A DNA stretch of 64,000 nt from UBA6244 sp965140775 (GCA_965140775.1 OZ223471.1:3472001-3536000), one strand, 5' to 3'; shown: positions 26,868-36,620, counted from the stretch's first letter. Translations and numbers: made by a program. Notes: generated by a model not told the origin, from the letters alone.

Positions 26868-26897
26868 ATTGTCATTAACCAACTGTGACTATATTTG
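26868..26897 (+). promoter_or_regulatory. Predicted Bacteroidota-type promoter of the CrtI-like gene
   Basis: ATTG at 26868-26871 and TATATTTG at 26890-26897 are 18 bases apart, close to the TTTG-N19-TAnnTTTG consensus. The -7 element lies inside the longest open frame. That argues for the ATG at 26939 rather than the upstream GTG at 26885 as the start. Confidence 0.65.
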
Positions 26898-26938
26898 CGC
26901 TCAATATTATAAAACCAAAAAAGACCAACCCGAAGATT

Positions 26939-28447
26939 ATGGAACCCCTTAATAACGACCACCATTACGACATCCTGATTCTGGGAGCCGGTCTGGCAGG
27001 GTTGCAATGTGGGGTGATATTGAGTCGTCATGGTTATAAGGTAGGGGTAATAGAAAAAAACCGGCACATTGGTGGAACTCTGCAGTCCTTCTCGTTTAAC
27101 GGGTGTGATTTTGCCACCGGACTTCATTACATTGGCAGCCTGAATCCCGGCCAAACCCTCCATCGCCTGTTTTCCTATTTTAATCTCTTTGAAGGCATTG
27201 CCTACCATCGAATGGATTCGGAGGGCTTCGATGTGTTTAAAATTGATGGAAAAACCTACGCATTTCCTCAGGGTTGGGAAGCTTTTCGCCATTACCTCCA
27301 CGGATGTTTTCCCGAAGAGAGGCGTGCCATCGATCAATACATTCTGGCGGTGGAGAAAGTGCTTGAAGAGCAGCCACTTTTTGAGTTGAATGAAGCCGGG
27401 AACCTCCTTCAGGAAAAGCCCTCTCAATCGGTGAATGCATGGGAGTTTATTTGCTCACTCACCTCAAATCACACACTGCGACAAGTGCTGAGCGCATTGA
27501 ATTTTGTGTACGCGGGCGACAAAGAGGCTACCCCCTGGTACGTACATGCACTGATCAACCACTATTTTGTCAGTAGCAGTTACCGCGTGGTTGGCTCTTC
27601 GGATCAGATACCACAACGTTTGAAGTCGGAAATTGAAAAACAACATGGTCAGGTAATCACCCAACAAGAAGTTGTTCAGTTTGTTTTGGAAGATGGAAAA
27701 CTTTTGGGGGCCAGGTGTTCCAATGGCAACCGTTATTATGCCGACCACATCATCTCCAATATTCACCCGGCTACCACCATGGGTTTTCTGGAAGAGGGAC
27801 AAATTAAAAAATCGTTCAGAAAACGTCTGGAAACAAAAACAGATACCCTTTCGGCCTTTGCATTATACATTCAACTGAAACCGGGAAAATTTCCTTACCG
27901 AAACCATAACTACAATTACTATGAGAAATCGGATGTGTGGTATGCCTCACGTTACGATGCAGAAAATTGGCCGGAACACTTCTTTATGCACTTTCCCATC
28001 GACACACCTGATGCCAGGTGGGTTGACCATTTATCGGTAGTTACACATATGCGTTTTGAGGAAGTGGAAAAATGGAAGTATCTGAGTACTGTGGACCGAA
28101 GTCCTGAATATCAGAAGTTTAAGAAAGAAAAGGCAGAAAAGCTGTTGAAGTTGGTATTAAAGGAATTTCCTGAACTGGACGAGCTGATTGTCAGCTATAC
28201 GGCAGCCACGCCATTGACTTTCCGCGACTATGTGGGATCGCCGACGGGATCCATGTATGGGACATTGAGAGATTACAAGAATCCCCTGACTTCCTACGTT
28301 GCCGCACGAACCAAGATTCCCAATTTGTATTTTACGGGTCAAAACCTCAACCTTCATGGGGTGATGGGCGTGAGTATCAGCGCCCTGGTTACGTGTTCGG
28401 AGTTTGTTGAGCTGGGAAAGTTGTTGGAAGAGATTCGGGGGGTATAG
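26939..28447 (+). CDS. FAD-dependent phytoene-desaturase/retinol-saturase-like oxidoreductase
   Basis: The protein has 502 residues from the ATG at 26939. The N-terminal Rossmann motif is GAGLAG (15-20), followed by a second-strand acidic residue in VIEKN and the RHIGGTLQSF block of CrtI-like amine-oxidoreductase-fold enzymes. The C-terminal FAD motif is seen as NLYFTGQNLNLHGVMGVSISA. Family members desaturate carotenoids or saturate retinoid or polyene double bonds. No phytoene synthase or polyketide genes are in view, so the substrate is open. The downstream C45 hydrolase gene, on the same strand, may belong to the same process. Confidence 0.8.
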   Translation: MEPLNNDHHYDILILGAGLAGLQCGVILSRHGYKVGVIEKNRHIGGTLQSFSFNGCDFATGLHYIGSLNPGQTLHRLFSYFNLFEGIAYHRMDSEGFDVFKIDGKTYAFPQGWEAFRHYLHGCFPEERRAIDQYILAVEKVLEEQPLFELNEAGNLLQEKPSQSVNAWEFICSLTSNHTLRQVLSALNFVYAGDKEATPWYVHALINHYFVSSSYRVVGSSDQIPQRLKSEIEKQHGQVITQQEVVQFVLEDGKLLGARCSNGNRYYADHIISNIHPATTMGFLEEGQIKKSFRKRLETKTDTLSAFALYIQLKPGKFPYRNHNYNYYEKSDVWYASRYDAENWPEHFFMHFPIDTPDARWVDHLSVVTHMRFEEVEKWKYLSTVDRSPEYQKFKKEKAEKLLKLVLKEFPELDELIVSYTAATPLTFRDYVGSPTGSMYGTLRDYKNPLTSYVAARTKIPNLYFTGQNLNLHGVMGVSISALVTCSEFVELGKLLEEIRGV

Positions 28448-28449
28448 GG

Positions 28450-28830
28450 GTTAAAGAGTTCAAGGGTTCAAGGGTTCAATGGATCAAGGGTTCAGGAGTT
28501 CAAAAGTTGAGTCCACTCCGAAAAGCCATTCAGGCATAAAATGGCTGATAAAATTACTTCGACATAAAATTTTCTCACATTGTATAGAAAATGCAAAATG
28601 CAGATAAGCAAAACTTTGTATAAATAAGACTCTGCGGTACTTTGCGAAAAACTCTGCGAGCTTTGCGGTTAAAAATTTGATTAATACTTTTCGGAGCGGA
28701 CTCAAGGTTCAAGAGTTCAAGAGTTCAAGGGTTCAAGAGTTCAAGAGTTCAAGGGTTCAAGAGTTCAAGAGTTCAAGGGTTCAGGGGTTCAGGGGTTCAC
28801 CCGGAAGGCTTTCGGGGCAAGGGTTCAATG
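28450..28830. repeat. GTTCAAGR 8-bp tandem repeat flanking a MITE-like element
   Basis: The 8-base word gttcaaga/gttcaagg is repeated in tandem at about 28455-28508 and again, in about ten units, at 28704-28803. Between the two blocks sits the 195-bp element described separately, which looks inserted in the array. The region follows the CrtI-like stop directly and holds no gene. Confidence 0.8.
28509..28703 (+). mobile_element. MITE-like element, copy 1 (195 bp, terminal inverted repeats)
   Basis: Both ends carry 17-bp inverted repeats with one mismatch: GAGTCCACTCCGAAAAG at 28509-28525 and CTTTTCGGAGCGGACTC at 28687-28703. The interior has no ORF of note but contains the words ctctgcggtactttgcg and gctttgcggttaaa. 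A diverged copy of the whole element lies in reverse orientation at 43792-43989. No transposase or clear target duplication is visible. Confidence 0.75.
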
Positions 28831-29345
28831 GACTCATGGATTAATGGTCCAGTGGGGAAAAGGGCTTTTTGTTACAACAAAATCATGCCAACTTGTTTGG
28901 AACAAGGAGGAATCTATCTTTTGTATTTGTTATACGGTATATTTCTGTTTTTCAACGCGTAAGGTGTTGTATTAAACGGCAAAAAAACTAAACTTATGGG
29001 AAATCATGCCGTCGTTGCAATGGAGGGCAAGACTAAGGAATAGATCTACTAATATCCCACCGGATACAAATTGGCTGGGGTGCAAATATGGAGTTTTAGC
29101 TTCAAGGTTTTTAACATTCCCTATTCCTTCGTCAACAAATTAATATTAAATTCAATGTTGTCCGGTAAAATTAAACAGAAAACGCTACAATGTTTGGTAT
29201 ATATCGTCCGCCCAAGGCGGACGAACTAAACAAAATTGTAATTTTTTACCCATATTTAGCCCCTAACGGGGCTGTCCCGTAGGGACAAGATGTTGGTAGA
29301 AAGCAAATAAAGGTCTCCAAAAAGTCCCGTAGGGACGATATTTTT
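28831..29345. repeat. Intergenic region with REP-like palindromes
   Basis: No gene is seen. The last part holds three short palindromes: AGCCCC-TAAC-GGGGCT at 29258-29273, and GTCCC-GTA-GGGAC at 29274-29286 and again at 29324-29336. The CCCTAACGGG core is also the core of one hairpin in arrays A and B, so these may be related REP-like elements. Confidence 0.7.
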
Positions 29346-29371
29346 TTTAACCGGACATCAATGATTACAAT

Positions 29372-29379
29372 TACCTTTG
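29372..29379 (+). promoter_or_regulatory. Probable -7 element of the C45 hydrolase gene
   Basis: TACCTTTG matches TAnnTTTG exactly, 26 bases before the TTG start at 29406. The -33 region lacks a clear TTTG. Confidence 0.45.
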
Positions 29380-29405
29380 CTTCAAATTAAAAAAGCCATT
29401 TCATT

Positions 29406-31085
29406 TTGAAAAAAGCACGAAAGAAAAACAGAGGTTGGAGGCGCTTGCGCAATACCTTGGTCGTAATCGCAGGGCTTGTTGGCGGACTGGTTATTTACTA
29501 TCATTTTGCCACCCGAATCATACCTCCTGATATCGCCGACCAGTCTGCTTTGGCCTGGCAGCGTGAAAATCCTGCCCCCAACTTTTACCGGGTAGGCAAC
29601 AACTGGCTCAAGAAAAACCAATACGGACTTTGGGAAATGTATTTGGAGGGTTCTCCATTCGAGTTGGGTGTGGCCGGCGGAAAACTAACCCGGGAGCTGA
29701 TTGCCCAACAGGAAGAAGCTTTTGTAGATCAGATAAATACGCTTATCCCCTCCCCTTCCTACCTGAAATTTCTAAAATATTTCACCGGTTGGTTCAACCG
29801 CGACATCGATCAATACATTCCTGAAGAATACAAGGAAGAAATCTACGGAGTATCCTTTTCGGCGGCAGATGGGTACGAATATATTGGGAAGAAGTACGAC
29901 CGTATGCTGAATTATCACGCGGCTCACGACATCGGTCACGCCCTGCAAAGCCTCATGTTGGTTGGATGCACCTCCTTCGGCGCCAATTTCAACAGCGGCG
30001 ACAGCAGCCTGATTATCGGTCGGAATTTCGATTTTTATATCAATCCGGCTTTCGCCGAAAACAAAATCATCATCTTCGTTCATCCCGACAAGGGTATTGA
30101 CTTTCAATATGTAAGCTGGGCCAGCATGATTGGGGTGGTGTCGGGAATGAATGCCAGAGGTCTCACCGTTACCATCAACGCGGCCAAATCGGATATCCCT
30201 ACCAAAGCCACCATGCCCATTTCTATTCTGGCACGAGAAATTCTGCAACATGCCGGAAACATCGAAGAAGCGCTGGCCATCGCTAAGAAACGCAGCACCT
30301 TTGTGGCCGAATCGTTGCTCATTGGATCGGCGGAAGACAACCGGGCTGTAATTATTGAAAAATCGCCCACCAAACTTGGCGTGTATGAAGTGGAGGACGA
30401 CCGACTGGTTTGTGCCAACCATTTCCAAAGCCAGACCTACCGGGATGATAAAAACAACGAAGCCTACAAAAAAGAATCTGCCAGCGTTTATCGTCAATTA
30501 CGTTGCGAACAACTGATGGACGAATATGACACCATCCATGCTCCGGAAGCAGCCTCCATTTTACGTGATCATCTGGGCCTGGATAATAAAAATATTGGCA
30601 TCGGCAACGAGAAAACCATGGCGCAGATGATTTCGCACCACAGTGTGATTTTTGAACCTGCACGACAACTGGTTTGGGTAAGTACCAGATATTATCAACT
30701 TGGCGAATATTTGGGTTACCGAATGCAGGATGTTTTTGCCGAAGCCACCACTTACACAGGCTCCTATCCTCTCTACGATACCACCCTTACCATTGCTTCT
30801 GATCCCTTTTTGCAAGAAGCAGCGTTTGCAGATTTTTTGCAATTCAGGAAGGAACGTGAGAAAATAAAAAACCTCATCAAACAAAAAACACCCGTTGAAA
30901 CGAGTGTGATTGAGGACTTCGTAAGACTAAACCCCGAATACTATCAAGGGTATGTATTGGCGGGAAATTATTTTTATGCCATGGGCGATACCACGAATGC
31001 CGACAAGTACTACCGGGTGGCTTTAACCAAGGAAATGGAAAATACCGGGACGGAGGAATTTGTCAGGCTCAGGTTGGGGGAGTGA
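29406..31085 (+). CDS. C45-family autoproteolytic acyltransferase/hydrolase
   Basis: The protein has 559 residues with a TTG start; no ATG lies near the conserved N terminus. A basic N terminus is followed by one membrane anchor (about 17-33). The body is an Ntn-hydrolase fold of the acyl-CoA:6-aminopenicillanate acyltransferase (C45) type. The expected self-cleavage site gives nucleophile C188 in VGCTSFGANF, followed by SLIIGRNFDF. The last 60 residues look like a TPR-type helical pair (PEYYQGYVLAGNYFYAMGDTTNADKYY). It would act in the periplasm on amide or ester substrates; the actual substrate is unknown. It follows the CrtI-like gene on the same strand, separated by about 950 bases of repeats. 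Confidence 0.82.
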   Translation: MKKARKKNRGWRRLRNTLVVIAGLVGGLVIYYHFATRIIPPDIADQSALAWQRENPAPNFYRVGNNWLKKNQYGLWEMYLEGSPFELGVAGGKLTRELIAQQEEAFVDQINTLIPSPSYLKFLKYFTGWFNRDIDQYIPEEYKEEIYGVSFSAADGYEYIGKKYDRMLNYHAAHDIGHALQSLMLVGCTSFGANFNSGDSSLIIGRNFDFYINPAFAENKIIIFVHPDKGIDFQYVSWASMIGVVSGMNARGLTVTINAAKSDIPTKATMPISILAREILQHAGNIEEALAIAKKRSTFVAESLLIGSAEDNRAVIIEKSPTKLGVYEVEDDRLVCANHFQSQTYRDDKNNEAYKKESASVYRQLRCEQLMDEYDTIHAPEAASILRDHLGLDNKNIGIGNEKTMAQMISHHSVIFEPARQLVWVSTRYYQLGEYLGYRMQDVFAEATTYTGSYPLYDTTLTIASDPFLQEAAFADFLQFRKEREKIKNLIKQKTPVETSVIEDFVRLNPEYYQGYVLAGNYFYAMGDTTNADKYYRVALTKEMENTGTEEFVRLRLGE

Positions 31086-31109
31086 GGAAGGGTGATGGGT
31101 GATCAGTGA

Positions 31110-32195
31110 ATGGTGAAGAATGTGACTGAGTGACAAAGTGACTGAGTGACAAAGTGATTATTAACTCCGCCCTAAACAATGAAGCCCTTGCCCGTAGGGC
31201 ATCAATTTCCCTAGAAACAGTTTTTGAAGGGTGTTTTTTCCGTTAGGGAATTAACAACATGATAACTGTTTTGAGAGGGTGAACAGGAATAATAATGGAG
31301 GAACCCAAAGCAAGGCACAAGCGGACGCTTGCGCCAGGATTGAAGAAGAAAGTGACTGAGTGACAAGGTGAATATTAACACCACCCTAAATAATGAAGCC
31401 CTTGCCCGTAGGGCATCAATTTCCATAGTAAAAATTCATTGGTTGTATTTTTCCCGTTAGGGAATTAACAACATGACACCCGTTTTGAGAGCGTGACAAG
31501 AAGTGATGAAGGAGGAACCCAAAGCAAGGCACAAGCGGACGCTTGCGCCAGGATTGAAGAAGAAAGTGACTGAGTGACAAGGTGAATATTAACACCGCCC
31601 TAAACAATGAAGCCCTTGCCCGTAGGGCATCAATTTCCATAGTAAAAATTCATTGGTTGTATTTTTCCCGTTAGGGAATTAACAACATGACACCCGTTTT
31701 GAGAGCGTGACAAGAAGTGATGAAGGAGGAACCCAAAGCAAGGCACAAGCGGACGCTTGCGCCAGGATTGAGGAAGAAAGTGACTGAGTGACAAAGTGAT
31801 TATTAACACCACCCTAAACAATGAAGCCCTTGCCCGTAGGGCATCAATTTCCATAGTAAAAATTCATTGGTTGTATTTTTCCCGTTAGGGAATTAACTAA
31901 ATGATACCTGTTTTGATATGGTGACAAGAAGTGATGAAGGAGGAACCCAAAGCAAGGCACAAGCGGACGCTTGCGCCAGGATTGAGGAAGAAAGTGACTG
32001 AGTGACAAAGTGATTATTAACACCACCCTAAATAATGAAGCCCTTGCCCGTAGGGCATCAATTTCCATAGTAAAAATTCATTGGTTGTATTTTTCCCGTT
32101 AGGGAATTAACAACATGACACCCGTTTTGAGAGCGTGACAAGAAGTGAGAATGGAGGAACCCAAAGCAAGGCACAAGCGGATGCTTGCGCCATAT
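31110..32195 (-). repeat. Composite palindromic repeat array B (5 units of 214 bp, reverse of array A)
   Basis: Five tandem units with an exact 214-bp step carry the same three palindromes as array A but inverted: gcccgtagggc, ttcccgttagggaa and ggcacaagcggacgcttgcgcc-type words. A gtgactgagtgacaaagtg microrepeat replaces the TTGTCAC tract. Minus-strand ORFs of 71-74 codons starting MEIDALRARASL recur in each unit and share a frame with the MDIDALRA ORFs of array A. They are considered products of nucleotide conservation. The array lies between the C45 gene and the convergent outer-membrane protein gene. Confidence 0.9.
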
Positions 32196-32274
32196 CAGGG
32201 GTATTATTGCAGGTGTGCTATCTTCCGGCGTGGACGTTTGAAGCGGGGGTGGAGTTTGAGCGTTTGGTCTTTTA

Positions 32275-32376
32275 TACATGGTAGAGGTCCTTCGCCGGGG
32301 GCTCAGGATGACAAAACAACGAAGGTTGTTGTTGGTAATAGGATATGACTTCAAGTGTGGACGCTTGAAGCGGGGT
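32275..32376 (+). repeat. Dispersed palindromic module D, copy 1
   Basis: A block of about 100 bp contains tagaggtccttcgccggg, a gaaggttgttgttgg word and a near-perfect 22-bp palindrome at 32349-32370 (CTTCAAGTGT / ACGCTTGAAG arms). Related copies lie at 34430-34595 and 36879-36977. No gene is present. Confidence 0.75.
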
Positions 32377-32421
32377 TGAGTTTACTTATATTATTTGATG
32401 AAGAGACGGCAGAACGACTCA

Positions 32422-34047
32422 TTAAAAGTCGTAGTATGAATTAAAGAGGGAAGTACGCAATCCGATGTGAACCCAGGAGGTGTTGATGGTCTGTTGGTCG
32501 TTGGTGTAGGTGCGGTTGGTGTATCCGATGGCCAGATTCAGGTTATAGGCAGGATTGATGAGGTAACTGAGCGTAAGGTCGTTGTAGAGCACGGTGGTGG
32601 ATAGTCCCTGACCAACATAATTGTCGTAGTCGTGGGGACGGTTTTCGTTGTAGGGGGTAAAAATGTCTTTGCCATAGTTTAATCCGTTTTCATCTTCACC
32701 GTATAGGGCATATTGGAACTCATAACTGAAGTAGAATCGTTTGTAATGGTATTTCACAAAACTGACACTTTCCCAGAAGTTGGCTCCCATGGGATGTGCC
32801 AATGCTTGATTGTAATGGCTGTAACTGTCGATGGACTTCCAATGGGAGTACAAATAGGGGCGTGCCCAATTGAATTCGGTTTGGAGGTAGAGGTTTTTCA
32901 CTTTGAAGGCGTCAAAGGTTTTGAAGCCCATCTGGAAGGAGAATTTATTAGCCCACCAGCCGTTGCCTCCTGTCATTTCGCTGAGTTTGAATTCATCGAG
33001 CATAAATTGGCCATAAAAGACGGAGTGTTTTCCGGCGATCATGCTGGCACCCATGCCCATGAGGGCGTTGTCGGGCGAGCCCACGGAGAATTCTGCCGAA
33101 CGTAAAAAGATGATGGGGTTGGCGTAACTCCAGTCGAAGCCCCGGTATCCGGTACTGTCGGCTGCTGCCCATACCACGGCATCGAAAAAGGAAATGGTGA
33201 GTCGTTTGGTGGCGGCCCAACTTAGGTAATGCATCACGGTGTATTTCTTGTCCCAGCCATTATGCTGTTCCGCATTTTTCACATGAAGATCCATCATCTG
33301 GTTGTACAGCACTGAATATTTTATGTGCCAGAAGTTGGCTTCCAGCTTCAAATAAGGGTAATTGAAAGCGTTGTCGGAGAGCAGGAGTGAACGGTATCCG
33401 TCGCCAAAAAAGTTTTTGCCCTGACCCAGCTGAAAGGCAAAATATTTGCCGGGAATGTAGGCCACATAGGCCTCTGCGTTATTAAAGTCGAATCCGTTGT
33501 TGAGGGTGGTGTGGATTTTTCCTTGTCCGGGAATAACGCCGTTTGAACGTATCCAGGCATCGACGTAGTTGGGGTAGTCGGCCTGATTTTCACGTACGGT
33601 GGCATAGATGGCCACGTCGGAACCGAGTTCGCCTTTGAGTTGGAGACCACGGGTGTTGATGTAGGTGTTTTTGCTTTCGTCCATTTCACGGCCCACGTCG
33701 AAATTGATGACGGGGTTGATGGCCATCCAATAGTCGGGACGGTTGAGGGTAACGACGTTGTTGTTGAAGGTTTTGTTCCAGGTTTTTTGCCAGCCTTTGC
33801 TGCGGTAGGTTGTTCGGGTGATGCGATCCAATTGGGTGATGGAGTCGTAGTTGACAACTGATTGGATTTCTCCTGTGCGCCAGGCTTGTATGGAGGTGTG
33901 GAATCTAAAATCAGGGGAGTAGATGGCCTTTTGAAGGTTGTAGTCGTAGTCGTGGTTGAGAGGTAGATAGAGGGCTTGTGACTGACCGCTGATATTGAAT
34001 AGGAATGACAGGGTAGCGATAATTAGCGTGGAGAAGGTGGTTTTCAT
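32422..34047 (-). CDS. RemB/Wzi-like outer-membrane beta-barrel protein
   Basis: From the ATG at 34047 the protein has 541 residues; the longer frame to 34143 was rejected because a -7 promoter element lies within it and the signal peptide starts at this Met. After the signal peptide (about 1-24), the body is rich in alternating aromatic beta strands ending in aromatic residues (final NSYYDF), typical of outer-membrane barrels. It resembles the Bacteroidota gliding/capsule-associated RemB/Wzi-like family (FGDGYRSLLLSDNAFNYPYLK block). It may help attach or export the polysaccharide encoded downstream. The family assignment is from memory of the pattern. Confidence 0.72.
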   Translation of the reverse strand: MKTTFSTLIIATLSFLFNISGQSQALYLPLNHDYDYNLQKAIYSPDFRFHTSIQAWRTGEIQSVVNYDSITQLDRITRTTYRSKGWQKTWNKTFNNNVVTLNRPDYWMAINPVINFDVGREMDESKNTYINTRGLQLKGELGSDVAIYATVRENQADYPNYVDAWIRSNGVIPGQGKIHTTLNNGFDFNNAEAYVAYIPGKYFAFQLGQGKNFFGDGYRSLLLSDNAFNYPYLKLEANFWHIKYSVLYNQMMDLHVKNAEQHNGWDKKYTVMHYLSWAATKRLTISFFDAVVWAAADSTGYRGFDWSYANPIIFLRSAEFSVGSPDNALMGMGASMIAGKHSVFYGQFMLDEFKLSEMTGGNGWWANKFSFQMGFKTFDAFKVKNLYLQTEFNWARPYLYSHWKSIDSYSHYNQALAHPMGANFWESVSFVKYHYKRFYFSYEFQYALYGEDENGLNYGKDIFTPYNENRPHDYDNYVGQGLSTTVLYNDLTLSYLINPAYNLNLAIGYTNRTYTNDQQTINTSWVHIGLRTSLFNSYYDF

Positions 34048-34065
34048 TATTGAGCGTTTATTTGG

Positions 34066-34073
34066 CAAATGTA
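34066..34073 (-). promoter_or_regulatory. Probable -7 element of the RemB/Wzi-like gene
   Basis: The minus strand reads TACATTTG, an exact TAnnTTTG, 19 bases before the ATG at 34047. No -33 element is evident. Confidence 0.5.
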
Positions 34074-34429
34074 GAATTTTTTTGAGAAGGGTTGGTATCT
34101 TGGTTGTTTTGTCGTGAATTGTAAGAAAAGTCGCGAACTGCATTTCCGGGGCTCGGGATTTTTATTTCATCCTGAATGAGGCGTGTGGAATGAGGGAGCT
34201 TGGTGGTGTTGGTGAGACTGAACAATAACCCACGTATGGGAGATGTGATTTGACCCACCAGTTGCAAACTGGCGGGAACGGTGGTCTGAATATCGAATGT
34301 CGATTAACAGCCTGCCCGCCTTTGGCGCGGAATAATGAATGATGAAGTTGGGAAATCCTTCGATTCATTTTTATAACTACTTATGAAATCGGGGTTGGGT
34401 ATTAGAATTCAATTTTTTTCTGGTCTTCT

Positions 34430-34595
34430 GATGATTATAAAAGGTTGTGGTTGGCAATAGGATAGGACTTCAAGCGTGGACGCTTGAAGCGGGCTGGGTG
34501 GACGCTTGAAAGGGGAGGATGGACGCTTGAAACGGGGTAGGTTTAGTCTTTTTTTTTCGATAGAGGTGTTTTGCCGGGGCTCGGGATGACAATCT
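34430..34595 (+). repeat. Dispersed palindromic module D, copy 2 (rearranged)
   Basis: A perfect 22-bp palindrome at 34468-34489 (CTTCAAGCGT-GG-ACGCTTGAAG) is followed by two further gtggacgcttgaa half-sites and then a tagaggtgttttgccgggg block. The order of parts differs from copies 1 and 3. The surrounding 34048-34703 contains no gene. Confidence 0.75.
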
Positions 34596-34703
34596 AGGTA
34601 TTTGACCATTAGCTAATTAGATTTTTTTCATTCCTACAGAGCGAAGGGGTGAGGGAGCTCTTTGGTCAATATTTGGTTGGTGATAATATTGGCTATTTTA
34701 CAA

Positions 34704-36620
34704 CTATCGTTTTGGTTTGTCGAGGGTTTCGTAAACGGAATTGTTGCTGACGTATTCGGGAACGATGCGCTTCATCATACCCACAAGGGCAAATTCATCT
34801 GCATCGAGGATGAGTTCTGACAATTCATTGATAAATTGGGAGGCCTCTTCGTGTGTGAGGGCGTCCACTCGCGCACGCATGATTTTGGGATGGTGGGTGG
34901 GCAGGGTATTTTCTTTGTCGTTAAGCAGTTCTTCGTAAAGTTTCTCGCCGGGGCGAAGTCCTGTTTCAATGATTTCAATGTCGCGATCGGGATCAAGACC
35001 ATAAAGTTGGATCATCTTACGGGCCATGTCGTAGATTTTTACCGGACTCCCCATGTCGAAGACGAAAATATCACTGCCCCCGCCCATGGCTCCCGCTTCG
35101 AGTACGAGGTTACAGGCTTCGGGAATGGTCATAAAGTAGCGGGTAATATCTTTGTGTGTGACGGTAACCGGACCGTTGCTCTCAATTTGTTTTCTGAACA
35201 AGGGCACAACGGAACCATTGGATCCCAGCACATTGCCAAACCTGGTGGTCACAAAGCGGGTTTGTCCGTTGCTAAGCGACTGAATGTAAATTTCGGCAAT
35301 GCGCTTAGAGGCACCCATGATGTTGGTGGGATTCACTGCCTTATCGGTACTCACCATCACAAATTTTTCCACCTCATACTTCACGGCCAGGTCGGCAACA
35401 ATCTTGGTTCCAAATACATTGACCAGCAAGGCTTCATAGGGGTTTCCTTCCATCAGGGGTACATGCTTGTAGGCAGCTGCATGGTAAATGATATGCGGGC
35501 GATAAAGCTCCATAATTCGGTTGAGGCGCAACCGGTCTTTTACATTGGCAATCACAAATTCAATGCTGCCAAAAAGGTGCTTATGAGCTTTGCTATTTTT
35601 AAGTTCAAATTGCAGATCATAGAGGGGAGATTCGGCCTGATCCAGCAGTATCACCCTTGCCGGGGCATAGTTTAGCACTTGTCGGGCAATTTCACTGCCA
35701 ATGCTTCCGGCTGCCCCTGTCACCATCACCACCTTGTTTTTCAGCTCTCTGATCACGTTCTTGCTGTCGAGCTTAATGGGATCGCGCTCAAGCAATTCTT
35801 CAATTTTTACCCGACGCAACTGTTGGGAGCTGAGCTGACCGTTGATCCACAAGTCGATGGGCGGCACTACCTTCACATTAAGGTGAAGTTCCAATCCTGT
35901 TTCCACCACTTTTTTCTTACGCTCGGGGCGCATGTTTTGTATGGCAATAATCATTTGTTCCACCTGATGTCTTTTAACATAGGTAGGACGTAAGGCTTTG
36001 TAGGAAGAAATCACCGGAATACCTTCGAGGGTTTTGCGTATCTTGGAGGGGTTGTCGTCCACAAAAGAGATAATCTCATAGTGGTACACTGCATCCTGCA
36101 AAAGGACATTTTTGGTGAGCAATCCAGCGGAACCTGCCCCATAAATAATCACATTGATTCTCTTTTTGGATAATTTCTTCACCAGATGGAGGTAGGCCAG
36201 ACGGATCATCAGCCTACTACCCAAGAGAAAAAACATGGAGAGCAAAAAAAGTGTGGCCAATACACCGTAGGAAACAACCAGTCGGGATGCAGGGGGATAA
36301 TTGCGAAATACGGACACCAAGACCAACGAAATGAGGAAACCCAGCAAGGAGGCTTTGAATATTTTGAAGGCGTCCATCAGACCGGTGTGGCGAATGATAC
36401 CTGAAAAAGACTGGAATACGAAAAAGCCCACGATATAAGCCGAAACGATCATCCCTAATTGCAGTTGAACGTCGTAGGGATTGATATCTATATAGTTGAA
36501 GTTGAACCGAATCAGGTAGCTGGCCAGAAATGCAGCTCCAACCACCAAGGAATCGAAAGCGAGCACGATCCATCTGGATAGAAACTGGCTTGAATACAAC
36601 TTTGCAATGCGTCTAAGCAT
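34704..36620 (-). CDS. Membrane-bound UDP-GlcNAc 4,6-dehydratase (PglF/CapD type)
   Basis: The protein has 638 residues. Four N-terminal transmembrane helices (about 15-135) are followed by a CoA-binding-like Rossmann part with GAGSAG at 161-166. The SDR dehydratase domain then has TGAAGSIG at 301-308 and STDKAVNPTNIMGASKR around 423-439, in which the usual catalytic Tyr is Met, as in other large PglF/WbpM-type enzymes. It converts UDP-GlcNAc to the 4-keto-6-deoxy sugar, the first step to bacillosamine- or QuiNAc-type sugars. With the aminotransferase at 38.0 kb and the acetyltransferase at 42.5 kb it could make UDP-diNAcBac. It is monocistronic, with a good promoter 80 bases upstream. Confidence 0.9.
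   Translation of the reverse strand: MLRRIAKLYSSQFLSRWIVLAFDSLVVGAAFLASYLIRFNFNYIDINPYDVQLQLGMIVSAYIVGFFVFQSFSGIIRHTGLMDAFKIFKASLLGFLISLVLVSVFRNYPPASRLVVSYGVLATLFLLSMFFLLGSRLMIRLAYLHLVKKLSKKRINVIIYGAGSAGLLTKNVLLQDAVYHYEIISFVDDNPSKIRKTLEGIPVISSYKALRPTYVKRHQVEQMIIAIQNMRPERKKKVVETGLELHLNVKVVPPIDLWINGQLSSQQLRRVKIEELLERDPIKLDSKNVIRELKNKVVMVTGAAGSIGSEIARQVLNYAPARVILLDQAESPLYDLQFELKNSKAHKHLFGSIEFVIANVKDRLRLNRIMELYRPHIIYHAAAYKHVPLMEGNPYEALLVNVFGTKIVADLAVKYEVEKFVMVSTDKAVNPTNIMGASKRIAEIYIQSLSNGQTRFVTTRFGNVLGSNGSVVPLFRKQIESNGPVTVTHKDITRYFMTIPEACNLVLEAGAMGGGSDIFVFDMGSPVKIYDMARKMIQLYGLDPDRDIEIIETGLRPGEKLYEELLNDKENTLPTHHPKIMRARVDALTHEEASQFINELSELILDADEFALVGMMKRIVPEYVSNNSVYETLDKPKR

Noticed and set aside
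26885..26938. Longer start (GTG) for the CrtI-like gene
   Set aside because: A good -33/-7 promoter overlaps this stretch and the Rossmann motif sits at normal distance from the ATG at 26939.
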